From contig OZ037768.1 in the NCBI GenBank assembly GCA_964035545.1, positions 1,849,501 through 1,913,500 of the forward strand: a stretch of DNA of 64,000 nt. Reading direction: 5' to 3'. Under the pieces are notes generated by a model. The model searched no databases. It saw only the letters and a list, made by a program, of their open reading frames with translations, and had not been told where the DNA came from. This DNA is from Bugula neritina (taxonomy: Eukaryota > Bryozoa > Gymnolaemata > Cheilostomatida > Bugulidae). This document shows positions 13,501-28,500 of the stretch, in pieces; within the stretch, counting starts at the first letter, position 1, and every line of letters begins with the position of its first letter. The translations under genes were made by a program, and so were the position numbers.

Positions 13501-16500
13501 TTCATAATACAGAGTAGGTGTGTTCATAATACAGAGTAGGTGTGTTGTAGCGAGTCAAGTTAACAACTGATGTTATTTTTCAGCCGCCAGTCCAATACGC
13601 TGCCGAAGATTGATGTGGCAGAGGAAGGTGATCAACATTTGAGTAAGATGGACGTAGTTCTGTCCTTCGGTATTGAGGTATGTTCCACAATTTTCTGCAG
13701 TTCTAAACCCCATTCCCCGAGTCTTTCTGCAAACGTGTTATGTTTTTTATCAGAGCAGTAGACAAGCACTTTAACAACTTCCTCCCGTACATCCTAATGA
13801 GACGGTCACAGTAGTCACAGTATCTCTCCCCTACATTAATTATGACAAAGACAAGCTGTCTTAAAGCAGAGGTTGTGTTCAATCGGTTGCTAAAGTAGTG
13901 GAATCGCACAGCGCAATGTTAACCTTCTCAGTGTCTTACTTCGATACGTTAAAATAATTATATACTTCAATGAACATATTTTTATGGAAATTGTTTGAAT
14001 GATCCTGTTTTGAAAGTTTTTTATGGCTCAACAATAGTATGAAGATTACAATTTCATTTAGTGACACATGTGTGTTACTGACACATAGTGTGTTGCTGAC
14101 ACATAGTGTGTTGCTGACACATGTGTGTTACTGACACATAGTATGTTACTGACACATAGTATGTTGCTGACACATAGTGTATTGCTGACACATAGTATGC
14201 TGCTGACACATGTGTGTTACTGACACATAGTATGTTACTGACACGTGGTGTATTACTAACACATAGTGTATTACTGACACATAGTATGTTACTGACACAT
14301 AGTGTATTACTGACACATAGTATGTTACTGACACATAGTGTATTGCTGACACATAGTATGCTGCTGACACATGTGTGTTACTGATACATAGTATGTTACT
14401 GACACGTGGTGTATGTTGCATAAATTTTGCTCTCTTGTATCTTAAGGTGAAGATAATTGACTTGAAAGGACTGAAGATGCCTGGAAACAAAAATATATAC
14501 TGCACAATGGAGATGGATGGACTCAAACTACAGACAGGTTCGGTGGTGAAAATATTGTTATCTGTTGTATACATTGTTTACTGTATATACTATCTACTGT
14601 ATATTATGTTATGTGTACTGTATATACTATATACTCTGTAAACTATGTTCTGTATATACTATCTACTATATATTATGTTATGTGTACTGTATATACTATC
14701 TACTGTATATTATGTTATGTGTACTGTATATACTATCTGCTATATAATATACTATGTACTGTATGTGCTGTGTGTACTGTACTGTATATACTATCTACTA
14801 TATAAGATACTATGTACTGTATATACTATCTACTATATAAGATACTATGTACTGTATGTGATGTGTGTACTGTACTGCATATACTAGATATACTAGCATC
14901 CACTCCTATCCCCTGGGATTACTCTCTTGTCATTTACTAAACACACATGTATGCCGTCACTCTATTTTATCCCCTGGTTAAAGTGAAATAACAATTGCCT
15001 GGTGTTTCACGGAATAGTCACTGTGGCACGTGAACTCACGCTGCCTAACGCTCACTCTCTTAGACTCTCTTAAAATTCTCATCTCAATAATTAATAAAAC
15101 TCTTGCAAATTTTTGCTGCAATTCAACTCCCAGAGCAAGATATTGTAATTCACAATAATTGCGTTGTATCGATTGTTGAAATTGTCTCGTATATCTTACT
15201 ACTACGTGAAATATTAATGATTGCAAGTTTAGCTAAAGGCATTCAAATTGTAATATTTCATTAAAATTTAAGCTTGCAGTTCCTGATTGGATATTATTGA
15301 AAATATAATCACCTAACTCCGATGTCTATGCCCCCCCCCCCCCCATTAGTATATGTGAAATAGACATCTATGGTTGTTGATATCTAGTAAATTCGAGGTT
15401 AAGGAATAACACAAGTTATAAACTATCTCTAAATATAAATAAAACAACTGAAGCCAGCCCTTCTGGCCGTTAGAAAATACCTCTACCCACTCATTCGAAA
15501 TTTGCATTTGTTCTTGAATATAGTCAGTTTCATTTAGACCTGAACTATTAATAGCACATGTAGATATGTTTCATTTAGACCTGAACTATTAATAGCACAT
15601 GTAGATGTTTCATTTAGACCTGAACTAATAATATCACATGTAGATATGTTTCATGGCAGGTCTTACTCCGGTCTCCAAACCATTCTGGAGCACGCAAGGC
15701 GACTTCACCACCACTCAACCCCTGCCAAACATAAAAATCAAACTGTACATGGAAAACAGCAGTATCATTAGCATAGATGACAAAGAACTTGCTAAGGTTG
15801 GCGTTTCTTTATTTAATTCTGTGATCTGATTGAGAAATTCACTGACCAGTATGATGTTGTTTCACAACCTTATCTGTATTATTGCTTTATTACTTGTTGT
15901 ATTACTGTATAGTATACCGTATTACTTGTTGTATTACTGTATAATACACCATATTACTTGTTGTATTAGTGTATAGTATACGGTATTACTTACTATATTA
16001 CTATATAGTATACGGTATTACTCGTTGTATTACTGTATAGTATACCGTATTACTCGTTGTATTACTGTATAGTATACGGTATTACTTGTTGTATTACTGT
16101 ATAGTATATGGTATTACTCGCTAGTGTATTGTGATAGACTAGAATCACTTAGCTCTAGGCACTATCCCACATGCTTACATGTGCCAATTGATTATTGGAG
16201 GTTTGAGAAGCGCTAGAGTATGGATTAGAGACTTGTGTATAACATTAGTCTCCTTTTGGCAAAGTTTTCTTCTCATTTATCTCATTTATCTCATTAGCTA
16301 TTTTGGTCATGTGTTAGTGGAAATCTGGGTAATTTCATCAACCCTTGGGCAACTCTGTAATATTCCCCACTATCAGCACATGGATATTGTACACACCACA
16401 TGGATATTGTACACAGGAGAACATTCCAGATGGAATTTTTAAATGCATGGAGGGATTTTTCTGTTGCTGTTTGGCACCTAGATATTGAATCATTTTAGAA

Positions 16501-19500
16501 ATTGAGGTTGGATGTTTTCCAATACCGAATTTCCCTGAAATAGAAAAGTAATTTTACAAAGGTGCTGCTATACTGTTTCTACAGTTTTTTTAATTTAATC
16601 TACTTTGAGGCTCATTATCTTCAGCTTTCATTTCATTTTCTCTTTTCATGAACCAATAAGCATCTGATAATGTTGAGCTTAGCTGATTGGGTCTTAGCAT
16701 AATATGGTGCCCCAAGTCATACACCGAATGTATATAATGTATTAGAAGCAACAATTTCAAACCTGAAAATAATGGAAGCAGTGCAAACAGTACATACAAA
16801 CTGAGTACTCATTAGTATCTTGTATGACGCAGATAACGCTGAAACCGACAGCCACCAGCTCCAAGAATGCCCAGCTCTACACACTCACGACAACGGATAA
16901 GAAGATTCAGGAGCAACTGCAACTCAGAGTTGAAGTAAAAATGGAGAAACCTCAAAACATGAAGTACTGTGGGTGAGTCATAGTGTTTAGCCTGAAATCC
17001 TAGTAGTAGTTTTAGTACTTAGTTTTTAGCCTTAGTTCTAATTAATAATAAAATTGATGAGGCCGTCCCACATTAGATAGAAGACTCTATGGCTATGTTG
17101 AATATACTGTAATATATTACTTTACTGTACGATGTGGTCCAACAGCTTGCAGCTAGTAAAGTCTCATCAGTGGAGAGTTATGCAGTAAAGGCAGGTGAAT
17201 ATGTCACACGTTTAGCATACATGATCTTGTGTGCAATATGCTGGTTGGGCTACACTATTAGCTGTAAGTAGGGTGGATGTCACACCACCTGTTCGCGGCA
17301 GCATCTGGCAGCAGCTGTCACTGGCTGACCACATCTGGTACTTTATATTCGGCATACAAATTTCATCTGGGGTTGATTTCCTTATGGTGCATGCTGCTTC
17401 TAACAGCAATGTGGCTTTTAAATAAACTGCAGTCCAGCTCCGTCCGTCTTCCTTCTGTATTTCATATGATGACTTTGGAAAGAGACTTTGACAACCATTA
17501 AGCTCTTTTTGATTTCTCTGACAACAATTTCTGAATGAGTTGAAATGCTGACTCTGCTGGAATGCTGCCGTAGAACACTGGAGCTGTAAGACAACAGCTG
17601 CGGCTCTCCGGTGTCCAACAAACTGGACTACTGAATGCTTGTTTGTGAAAATTTATATTGATTTGTATTGCATTGGCACAAATATTTTCTGCATGATGTA
17701 TTATGCGCATAAAATACTACACATGTGGTATATAAACTAGGTTAATAGTTGCAATGTGGTGCTACAATTGCTCAGGGGAAATCTGCTCTAGCTCTTTATA
17801 GCTTGTGAATACTATACTAACACTGGTGTGTGTGACTTGTAAGTACTATACTAACACTGGTGTGTGTGACTTGTGAGTACTATACTAACACTGGTGTGTG
17901 TGTGACTTGTGAGTACTATACTAACACTGGTGTGTGTGACTTGTAAGTACTATACTAACACTGGTGTGTGTGACTTGTGAGTACTATACTAACACTGGTG
18001 TGTGTGACTTGTGAGTACTATACTAACACTGGTGTGTATGACTTGTAAGTACTATACTAACACTGGTGTGTGTGACTTGTGAGTACTATACTAACACTGG
18101 TGTGTGTGACTTGTGAGTACTATACTAACACTGGTGTGTGTGACTTGTGAGTACTATACTAACACTAGTGTGTGTGTGACTTGTGAGTACTATACTAACA
18201 CTGGTGTGTGTGACTTGTGAGTACTATACTAACACTGGTGTGTGTGACTTGTGAGTACTATACTAACACTAGTGTGTGTGACTTGTGAGTACTATACTAA
18301 CACTGGTGTGTGTGACTTGTGAGTACTATACTAACACTGGTGTGTGTGACTTGTGAGTACTATACTAACACTAGTGTGTGTGACTTGTGAGTACTATACT
18401 AACACTGGTGTGTGTGACTTGTTAATACTATACTAACACTGGTGTGTGTGACTTGTGAGTACTATACTAACACTAGTGTGTGTGACTTGTGAGTACTATA
18501 CTAACACTGGTGTGTGTGACTTGTTAATACTATACTAACACTGGTGTGTGTGACTTGTGAGTACTATACTAACACTAGTGTGTGTGACTTGTGAGTACTA
18601 TACTAACACTGGTGTGTGTGACTTGTGAGTACTATACTAACACTGGTGTGTGTGACTTGTGAGTACTATACTAACACTAGTGTGTGTGACTTGTGAGTAC
18701 TATACTAACACTGGTGTGTGTGACTTGTTAATACTATACTAACACTGGTGTGTGTGACTTGTGAGTACTATACTAACACTAGTGTGTGTGACTTGTGAGT
18801 ACTATACTAACACTGGTGTGTGTGACTTGTGAGTACTATACTAACACTGGTGTGTGTGACTTGTGAGTACTATACTAACACTGGTGTGTGTGACTTGTGA
18901 ATACTATACTAACACTGGTGTGTGTGACTTGTGAGTACTATACTAACACTAGTGTGTGTGACTTGTGAGTACTATACTAACACTGGTGTGTGTGACTTGT
19001 TAATACTATACTAACACTGGTGTGTGTGACTTGTGAGTACTATACTAACACTGGTGTGTGTGACTTGTGAGTACTATACTAACACTGGTGTGTGTGACTT
19101 GTGAGTACTATACTAACACTGGTGTGTGTGACTTGTGAATACTATACTAACACTGGTGTGTGTGACTTGTGAGTACTATACTAACACTGGTGTGTGTGTG
19201 ACTTGTGAGTACTATACTAACACTAGTGTGTGTGACTAAGAGTACTATACTAACACTGGTGTGTGTGACTTGTGAGTACTATACTAACACTGGTGTGTGT
19301 GACTTGTGAGTACTATACTAACACTGGTGTGTGTGACTTGTGAGTACTATACTAACACTAGTGTGTGTGACTTGTGAGTACTATACTAACACTGGTGTGT
19401 GTGACTAAGAGCGGTATGTTCATGTTACAATAGCACATCTTTATGCTACTACAATACCAACTTGTTTCTCACTGAGCCAGTCGCGTCTACATGTCAGTGT

Positions 19501-22500
19501 TGTTTACAGCTACCTGTATGCGGCTGGCAAAAAGATTTGGCGGACATTGAAGAAGAGGTACTTTGTGTTGGTGCAAGTCTCGCAGTACACGTTCACCGTC
19601 TGCAGTTACCGGGAGAGGAAGACCGAGCCTACGGAGATGCTGCACCTGAAGGGCTTTACTGTTGACTACAGTGAAGCACATCCTGGTAAGTGTGCTACTA
19701 CACCTGTACATCTGGTAAGTGTGCTACTGCATCTGTACATCTGGTAAGTGTGCTACTGCATATGTACATCTGGTAAGTGTGCTGCTGCATATGCATATTT
19801 GGTGAGTGTGCTACTGCATATGCATATTTGGTGAGTGTGCTACTGCATCTTTACATCTGGTAAGTGTGCTACTGCATATGCATATTTGGTGAGTGTGCTA
19901 CTGCATCTGTACATCTGGTAGGTTACTGCACAGCATGTAAAAAACTTTTAGATAATAATAATTTGGAAAATTATATTATATGAAAAAGGCACAATATGGT
20001 TGCTGTTACAGTTACCACAATTAAAGTCATGAGTGTTTCTAGGTGCCAACAGTAATGGGTTAAAAAATCGAACTGATTGCTATTTGGTTTCTAAGAAGAG
20101 CTATAGAGTTCGCTGTAAGATTAGTTAGTATAATAAATAAATAGACATTGCATAGCTTATACCAGCACTTCTTCATACCAATTATAAGGCAAGTGCTTTG
20201 TCAATAGAGTTGAGTGAGTCAAGTCAATATTCAAATGACATATCAACGCCTGCAAGTGTTAACCATAATTCCTTTACATAAAAAGATATAATGGTATGTA
20301 TCTTTTTACACAATTCAATGGGTATACTTCAAGTGTACATTATCCTATGACTTACAATAGCATGCTACAATGTAGTAAGATTATGGATCATAATATCCTA
20401 ATAGTTTCACCACCATTTCCTTGGATTACTGTATAACACCACCACATATAAGGTTTCCTATATGAGATGTTACTCTACTGCATTCATTAAGTCCTTTCCT
20501 CATTATATGAAGAAGTTGCAGGTATATGCATTTGGTGTTATATTATACAGTGAAATGTAGAGGACATGTTATTGCAGACATGGACTGTAATGGGGCTCAG
20601 TATTATTTCAACGCTGTGAAAGAAGGTGACAGCGTGACCTTTGCTACAGACGACATGTACGAGAGGTATAACTGGGTGCAGGCGCTATGCAGAGCTACTG
20701 GGCAGTCCCACAAGCCCACCCCTCCCGTCATCACAACCACGGCTAATGGGGGCAACACCCCTAATCTACCTAACCTGCCCAAAGGTCAAGGAGGTGGGTC
20801 TCTAGGTCAGGCAGGAAGTAGTTTGTGTCTGCTGGCGGCGCTTACCTTGTCTACTTTATAATTAGAGGACAACTCCTGACATGCCGAGTGAATTTTCTTT
20901 TATTTCAATAATTTAATTGCAAATTTGTGCTCGTTGCAATAACTTGCATATGTGGTTCGTAAAAAATTCTTTTAGAATTTACACATTTATTCAAAGCTTG
21001 CTAGGTTAATATTTTTCAAAAATTTATTAACTATTTGATTACTAATTTCATGTTACACAGTTTTCCCCATAAAAATGTTAGCAATAGCAATAAACATGGT
21101 AGTTTTATTATCTGGCTGGAAATTCATTCCTTTTTTCCGTGAAAAAGGAAAAATTGAGACAACCATCATATGAAAGTTATGCATATTTTACTTCCTTATA
21201 CTTTTCAATTGTTTTGAAGTCATGCTAAGTTTGAAACTGCAATATTTGTGTATTTTTATTTCTACTAAACACGTCATACTGATTATTTTAGTGCTATCTC
21301 ATTGTTTACTTGTGTTGTTAATAATATATTCTAGAAATAGTGTGTGTTTTGAGAGAAATGTGGGGTATTAAGTAATAACACCTCTTCAATGTTTTCACTC
21401 TTTACATACACTATGCTGAGTCATACAAGGTCAGGAATGGTTACTGTATGCGTATGCTGGTATTAGATGTGATATACTTTCCAATACTTGCCTCTACTTA
21501 ACCTGTATTAATGCTGGTCTACTTAGTAGCTTCAGTTTGGGAATAACTGGGGTTCTGGTTCAGACTAATGCCCAATAAAGTAAAGAAATTCAGTCAGTCC
21601 GACAACTTTGTGTTGTAATAATTGTGATTCACTGTGAAACTAAGGAGAATTAGAATGGTTGCAGCGATCGATTAGTTTGTGCTCTTCCGATAAGTTAGTA
21701 ACCAGTAAGTCTACATTCTGCTCTCGTGTTTCAGAGATAGACAGGGCGAGGAAACACGGCTTGGATGAGTATGTCTCGGCTGATCCATGTGAGTTTAACC
21801 ACGCCGAGCTGTTCCAGTCTCTGCAGAGCCTCACTCTGGAGTACAGAATGAACGACGCATACACTTGTCTGGTAGGTGCCTGTGGTGTCTGTATATTAGT
21901 GTAGATTAGTATATAGTAGTGTGTGTAGTAGTATGTAGTAGTATATGTAGTATTTATAAGTATATAGTATGTAGGAATATATGGTAGTATATAGTATGTA
22001 GGAATATATGAGTATATAGTATGTAGGAATATATAAGTATATAGTATGTAGGAATATATAAGTATATAGTATATAGGAATATATAAGTTTATATAGTATG
22101 TAGGAATATGTCGTAGTATAAGTGATTTGATTTGCATCATCTCTGCTATTTAGGGCTGGTTTAGTCCCGGCCAGAGCTTCATTCTGGACGAGTACGCTGC
22201 CAGGTACTGTGTGCGGGGCTGCCACCGCTACCTCTCTTACATGTCTGACTTGCTGGACAAGGCCGAGAACGGACTGATGATAGACCCGAATATTATTCAC
22301 TACAGCTTTGCCTTCTGCGCCGCTCACGTCCACGGAAACAAGTAAGACCAGTTATACAACAAGCTACTCTATTGCTTTATTGTAATGTGCACTCGTTTAT
22401 CATTCAGTTAGAATCTTCTCAGATTTGGCCTAATGTCATTGGTGAGACAACTCTCGAGTAGCCATGACAACTGACGGACTAATGTAATATTTACAGCTTG

Positions 22501-25500
22501 TGTAAATTGTTATATTGTTACAATTCAATGTATTTCAGAGCTGACCTTGACTTAGATGCTGATGTCGTCACGTTTTTATGTGACGGCTTAGAGTAAGTCA
22601 TCCCCCCTGAATATATCTGAAGGTGTTACCCCTTTACACTCATAATGAGTAAAATGAGTTAGAGATCAAATTCACTGTAAATGTTGTATTGGGTGTAATA
22701 AATGAACTCTATGTTGTTTCGGGTATGATTCTTTTACCTTCTGATTCAGTGCACAAGTACTCGGCAGCCACCATATTAGAACTTATTCTTTTTTCACGTA
22801 TCTCAAACGCCATGACCACTATGAAATTTTTTTTACCCTGTTATCATATAAAACTATCTAAATACACCACCTGCTCCCCTCCCTCTTTACACTCCTTGGA
22901 TTGTCTAATGCTCAGCGAGAATCCTGATAGTTTTTGTATGGAATTTCAGGCCGGATGGACTCGGCACCATAACTGTGGCAGAAAAGCAGAAGTTTGATGA
23001 AATCAAATCGAGACTGAGAGCTCTACTAGAACATCAAATCACGCATTTTAGGTAACCAAAAAGTGCTTTGTTGTGTAACAAATACCTGGTATATCTGTGT
23101 TTTCATGTAACTTTAATCTTTTCCAAAGTCTCTTAAGTGGAGTTTTTTTATTGAACTTTGTTTTCGTATTTTAGATATTGCTTTCCATTTGGTCGACCAG
23201 ATGGAGCACTCAAGTCAACATTGTCTTTGCTAGAAAAGGTTTGGCATGTTTAATTTTTTTTTGAAGCCATTAACGATAATTAGAGCACATTTACATGTAT
23301 GAGATAAACGCAACTGTATATGTTTACTATGCTGTAAAATTATTGATTAAATTGTTAAGTAGGTGTATTTTTCAATTGTCTCCATTGTTTGTGATAATTT
23401 ACATCTAAACGAAAGTTTGCATATCAGTATTATTTTAATATTTTATATATACAAAGTATCAGATTAACAACAAGCTCATTAGGAATATATACACATTGAG
23501 CAAATATTAATTAAAGTTAAAACACTTCAGTTTACAAAACAATTTGCAAAATGATCAATAATAATTTAGCTGCGATATAGTTAATGTGAATATGATTGGG
23601 TGAACTCTTCCATTTTCAATTGAAATTGTATGCTCTACTCTTTTACTATTCATTTAATTGACTCAGTAATTCATCCGACACATTGACTCATTTCACTAAT
23701 GAACTGCCTGAATAGTCTACGAGTCCCTCAGTTACTCTCTCAGTCACTCTCTTACTCACTCTCTTACTCAGTCATTTTAACTCACTTACTCAGACGCTCT
23801 CAGTCACCCACTCTCTCTCAGTTATTCAATCACTCAGTCACTCACTTGCTCATTAAGTACTTCAGTCATTCTCTCACTCACTCTTTTACTCGGTCACTCT
23901 CAGTCGCTCTCTCACTCACTCTTAATCAGTCACTCTCTCACTCAGTTATCTACTCAATAGTTCCTACTCTCTCTCTCTCTCACTCAGTCAACTCACCCAA
24001 GTACTAAGTTTTATATTTATTCACATCTTTTAGCTCTACATATTAAACTGACAAATCTTCATACCCTAGTCTGTTCATAGTTTGTATTTTCTAATGCGTT
24101 TCTGCTTTATTGGGTTTCTGCCAGACACTGACTGTAGTTCCATAGTTTATTTTGCTAAATTTAGCTATAATTATTGTGCGACCTCTTGATATATGCAGAG
24201 TACTAAAAGGGTAAGCCATTAGTGGCAACTTTCTAATACATCTAATCTTGACTTGTATCTAAAACAAGTAATTATAAAGCTGCACATGTAGCAATTACTT
24301 AATAATTATATGTTTAAATGGCATAATTCCATGTAGTTATATATAACTTCTCTGTTTTAGTTAATATATATGTTATATTAATAACTTCTCGTTCATATCT
24401 CTTTGCGGTTAGGTGCTAATGAAGGAACTGACTTCCAATATGTCTGTAGAGGAAGTTCGTAGCGTTATCACCAAATGTCTCAAAGATGCGGCCCTCGTTA
24501 ATTACACAAGAATTTCAGAGTTTGCCAAGATTGAAGGTATGATGGTGTGTATGTTTCGTGTTGTGGCTACATTAAACACTGTCATGTATTAGTTTTCATC
24601 TTAACATGTAAATATTTCCTGGTTTGATTAGTTACATATAATAATTCCAGCGGTTCAAGCATATGGGTATTTGTATCACGTTTTTGCCTTTTAAGGTAAT
24701 GTGTGATAAGTAATGGCAGGTCAAACTGTCACTTCCCAGTTTTCAAGAAATAATTGAGAAAACAACTCCAAAGTTTAAATATTTTTGCACTTTTAATTTG
24801 ATTAAAGTTGTAATTTAAATACTTGCATTTGAGTTAGTTTAGGAATATTAAACAGAGTAGCAAAGCAAATGTTGAAAATAAATCATAGAAGCTAACTGTC
24901 CTTATTACTTCTCATAGCGAATGTGGATGCGCATGACGAAACAGTGTTTAACATTGAGCAAATGCCGACACTCCAATACTCTCATCTCATATCTCGTAAG
25001 ATAGTCTGTATCATCTGCTTGTAACGGAGCACGTGATTGGTTGAAGTATCTCCCTATAGCAACAGTGTCCTCATCTTGTATATCTAGTTATTTCACTGCA
25101 CGTGTGAACCTTGGGTGGGCTGTATTCTCTGTGGTAGGATTAGTCTGTCTGTTTGTCTACCTGTTCTTGACTTGCACAAAATATAAGTTAGCCTTAGACC
25201 TGGCTGACTCAATATTGGGTGGGTGTCAACCTGCCTCTGTGCCTTCCTTCCAGATCCCAGTCCATCAAGTACTCGTAGTACTGCAGAAAGGCTGGTGAAA
25301 CAGCACTGTGTCCTGTGTTAATTATGTATATATTGTTAGGGAGAAAGCAGTTTGGTTTTGTTTTGTTGGTGTGTCTGCGTAGTGTATTTAGAAAGGTGGA
25401 GGTCTCATACACACTCTGCATGTGTTTGCATACAGTACACTGAAGTTTGTCAGGATTCAACTATTTTATATTCAGTTGTTTTCAATGTTGATGTGCTAGG

Positions 25501-28500
25501 TCTATATCTGAACTCAAACTGTGATACTGTAGTCCCATTTCAATAAAGGTTCATGTGTAGTTTGTTTTTCCTATGCATATTGTGAGTGTTACAATTATTG
25601 ATATATAAGATGTAAATAGTTTGGCTACTTCTCTGATGTTTGTAATAATAAAGTGTGTTGTTGGGTAACAGAGGCAGCGCATAAGGACCCTGCTGACAGA
25701 CTGGAGGATATCATACACTTAGCTGGTCTCTGTATAGAAGTGCTACAGCAGAATGAAGAGCATCACGCAGAGGTCAGTCTAGTGCAGTGTATTATAGTTG
25801 TGTTATAATACTGTATTATAGTTGTATTATAATACTGTATTACAGTATAACACAGTTGTAATACAATAATATAGTACAACTGTATTACAGTAGTATTGTA
25901 TTAATGTGTTGCACTAGTATTACTGTAATATATCCCAATTACTTTTGTTGAAATGGAATTATCTTCCCATTTTTAATTCTAGGAATCTAGTATATACCAA
26001 TAGTAAAGTAGATAGGCAGCTTTTATACATGTTGCCTAGTTTAAGTGTGAAGTGGGTGAAACTTTAGGAGCAAAATTTTGCATTAATTATAGAATTTTAG
26101 TAATTTTTTAATCCAAGTATTTCTACTGTTTCCATTAATATTCTATGAAATATCCAAACTGTTGAACTTCAGGAAATATTGGAAAACATTTTCATGCCTT
26201 CAATTATTATTTTAATCATGTTGCAGCTGTGGTGGGTGCCTAGCATATATATTAATACTATATCTGCATGCTTCTCACACCCAACAGGTTATTTGTATCT
26301 ACAGATATTTACCAACTTTTACCTCTTGCCTGTTTCTAAATTTGTATCGTATATAAAAGATATTTTGTGATTTTTCTCAAGATTTGTAAGAGTCAGGTAA
26401 TATGGCGGTTGTGCACGGTGAAGTTCCACGCTGGATACACTTGTTTTGTATGAGCTGGTTTTGTTTATCTGTCAGCCAATGCCCCGCATGTTGACTTCTA
26501 AACTGTAAAACGTGATATTATAGGCTGCAATTTGAATTGTCGAAGTAAGAATTGACCTTCGAATCAAATTCTCACACATATTAACTTTAAGTTGCTTTCG
26601 AAATGCAGCGTATAATTATAAATGTGAAGGCTTCAGTAGGTGGGGCTGTGTAGATATGCAGAGCGGCTGAACCTTCTGTTATCTTATAGTAAACATATAG
26701 TATGATGTAACAATTCATACTACAGTCTATATAGTATGATGTAACAATTCATACTACAATATGTGTAATGAAGATAATATAGTGCAATGTTAAGCTGTGT
26801 GCAGTGAGGTTAGAATCCTTCAAAAAATCCCCCCCCCTGCCCGCAGAGTCTTAGCAAGCTCACTGCCAATCTTCTTCTACTTAGTTAAGGTGCTAAGGCT
26901 ATTTTCTATTTCACATTGCTGTGTTATAAATGGTACAAGGATTGATGGCTTATTGCAGGCAAAAATGTTTTGATGTACTCATTCTTCCTGTAATCACATA
27001 TTTTCTTATTCGTAGTAATTTTGTTGGTAAATTTTTCATGAAATATACTAAGTTTTGCCACTCTTGTTATAAACCCAGCTTGTTCATGCGTCTCCTTTTT
27101 TATTAGTCTTTATTTATTACTGAGTGCGTGACTTGTTTTACACTAGGAATGCCGAGAGGTAAGTATAGACAAGTCGCACTGCTGTCTCCCTCTACTCATG
27201 CACTACTATTCCAGCCTTCCTATACAAGTATATAGGCTGTAGTTTTGTGTAAAGCAATTTGGGTTGCTGCTTCGTGACCTTGTGTTAACTGAGACTTCTG
27301 TGTCAGCTTACTGGGTGTGCACTCAAATGGTTTGGATTTGATTTGATTGTCACACCTATTTATATTGTCTATTGCACTATGGTTATTCATCATCCAATCA
27401 TTTCAGTAGTTGCTGCACAATGGCTGACCTATAATCTACAACCGCTACAAACAATTTATTCTTGGTTAAAGTTCAATTCTCTCAATTTAAAAATTTTTTG
27501 CACCAAGTATCTATTGTTGAATTGAATTTGCCCTTACACCTGGTGCGTTGGCAATTTTCCTGCAAACTAGTAACTAACCGCCATCCTAATTTGGATAACT
27601 CTAGCAGCTAGCTCATCAAATACATTCTACAACTCTTTCACTTGACTTACTTAGCTGCTTAAGCGAGTTTTACTTAACTGATTGATGTAGGAATAGTTAA
27701 CTTTTACTGCATATTTTCTTTTGTCAACTGTTGCAGATGCACTCTATCTTTTGTTGCAGGCGTTCACATGGTTTGCAGACGTGCTTCTTGAACACAACGA
27801 GATGTTCTGGTCACTCTTCACTGTGGATATGGACGCCTGTCTAGAAACTCAGCACCCGGAGAACTGGGAAATTTTTTCTCTTTTTAGTCTATTGAACAGT
27901 TACCTTTTAACCGACAGTGAGTTTAGCTATTATGGCCGTAGCATGTGTTATACTCGTATGTTTGTTGATACTGCAATAAGAACAAGCACACTCAAAGCAT
28001 GGTAGTTCAAAAATATCTGTTGTTATTAAACATTAGCTAAATAATTTTTGAGTTTGAATATATATTATGTGCTTAAATATGACACAATTTTCTTCATTTT
28101 TCTTGTTTGCTTTTATATTTGTTGATATTACAGAGAACTTGGTTCACGGGGAGTTTCATAAACACTTGAAGGATATATTCGCACCTCAGGTGGTGAGATA
28201 TGTTGACCTCATGCAGTCCTCCATCGCCCAATCTGTTCACAAAGGTGAGCGTCTCTTATACCTTCCAATTCTCTTTCTGTATACACTTGCCTTCCTCTAG
28301 CTCTTGCTTTTTGAAGAGTTGTTATTTTTAGCACCAAAGGGTTGAGATACTATAAATAACTCATAGCAGTCAATGTGAAAATATAAAAAAAAGGTTGAAT
28401 AGTATACAAAAGTTAAAATGAATGTTTTCTTGTTAAACATCAGTTTCTTCACAGCTCACCTTTGGAGACAGATACCTGTATTGTTCAAGTCAATGAGTCG

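Larger units (their letters stand above)
13584..16972 (+). other. CADPS: CAPS exons 4-7: C2-like domain
   Basis: Exons 13584-13677, 14447-14537, 15660-15796 and 16833-16972 encode about residues 447-600. Family hallmarks are [38 protein letters not shown] and KMEKPQNMK. The CAPS C2 domain is reported to help dimerisation and lipid binding. Confidence 0.85.
25773..27759 (+). other. CAPS intron 17
   Basis: A 2.0 kb intron. Besides the short repeat at its 5' end and a small duplicated hairpin at 26698-26756, I see nothing recognisable. Confidence 0.7.

Noticed and set aside
14146-14574. 142-codon minus-strand frame with MCQQHT repeats
   Set aside because: An 18-bp minisatellite read backwards; no conserved content.
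17802-19407. CRISPR-like regular array
   Set aside because: Units are contiguous tandem copies without unique spacers, in an intron of an animal gene. The same holds for 30001-30846 and 41421-41983.
28454-28500. Upstream acceptor CTTCACAG that would make the 28498-28700 array coding
   Set aside because: Joining it to exon 19 puts the array in a different frame that soon stops; the acceptor at 28705 gives the conserved protein.
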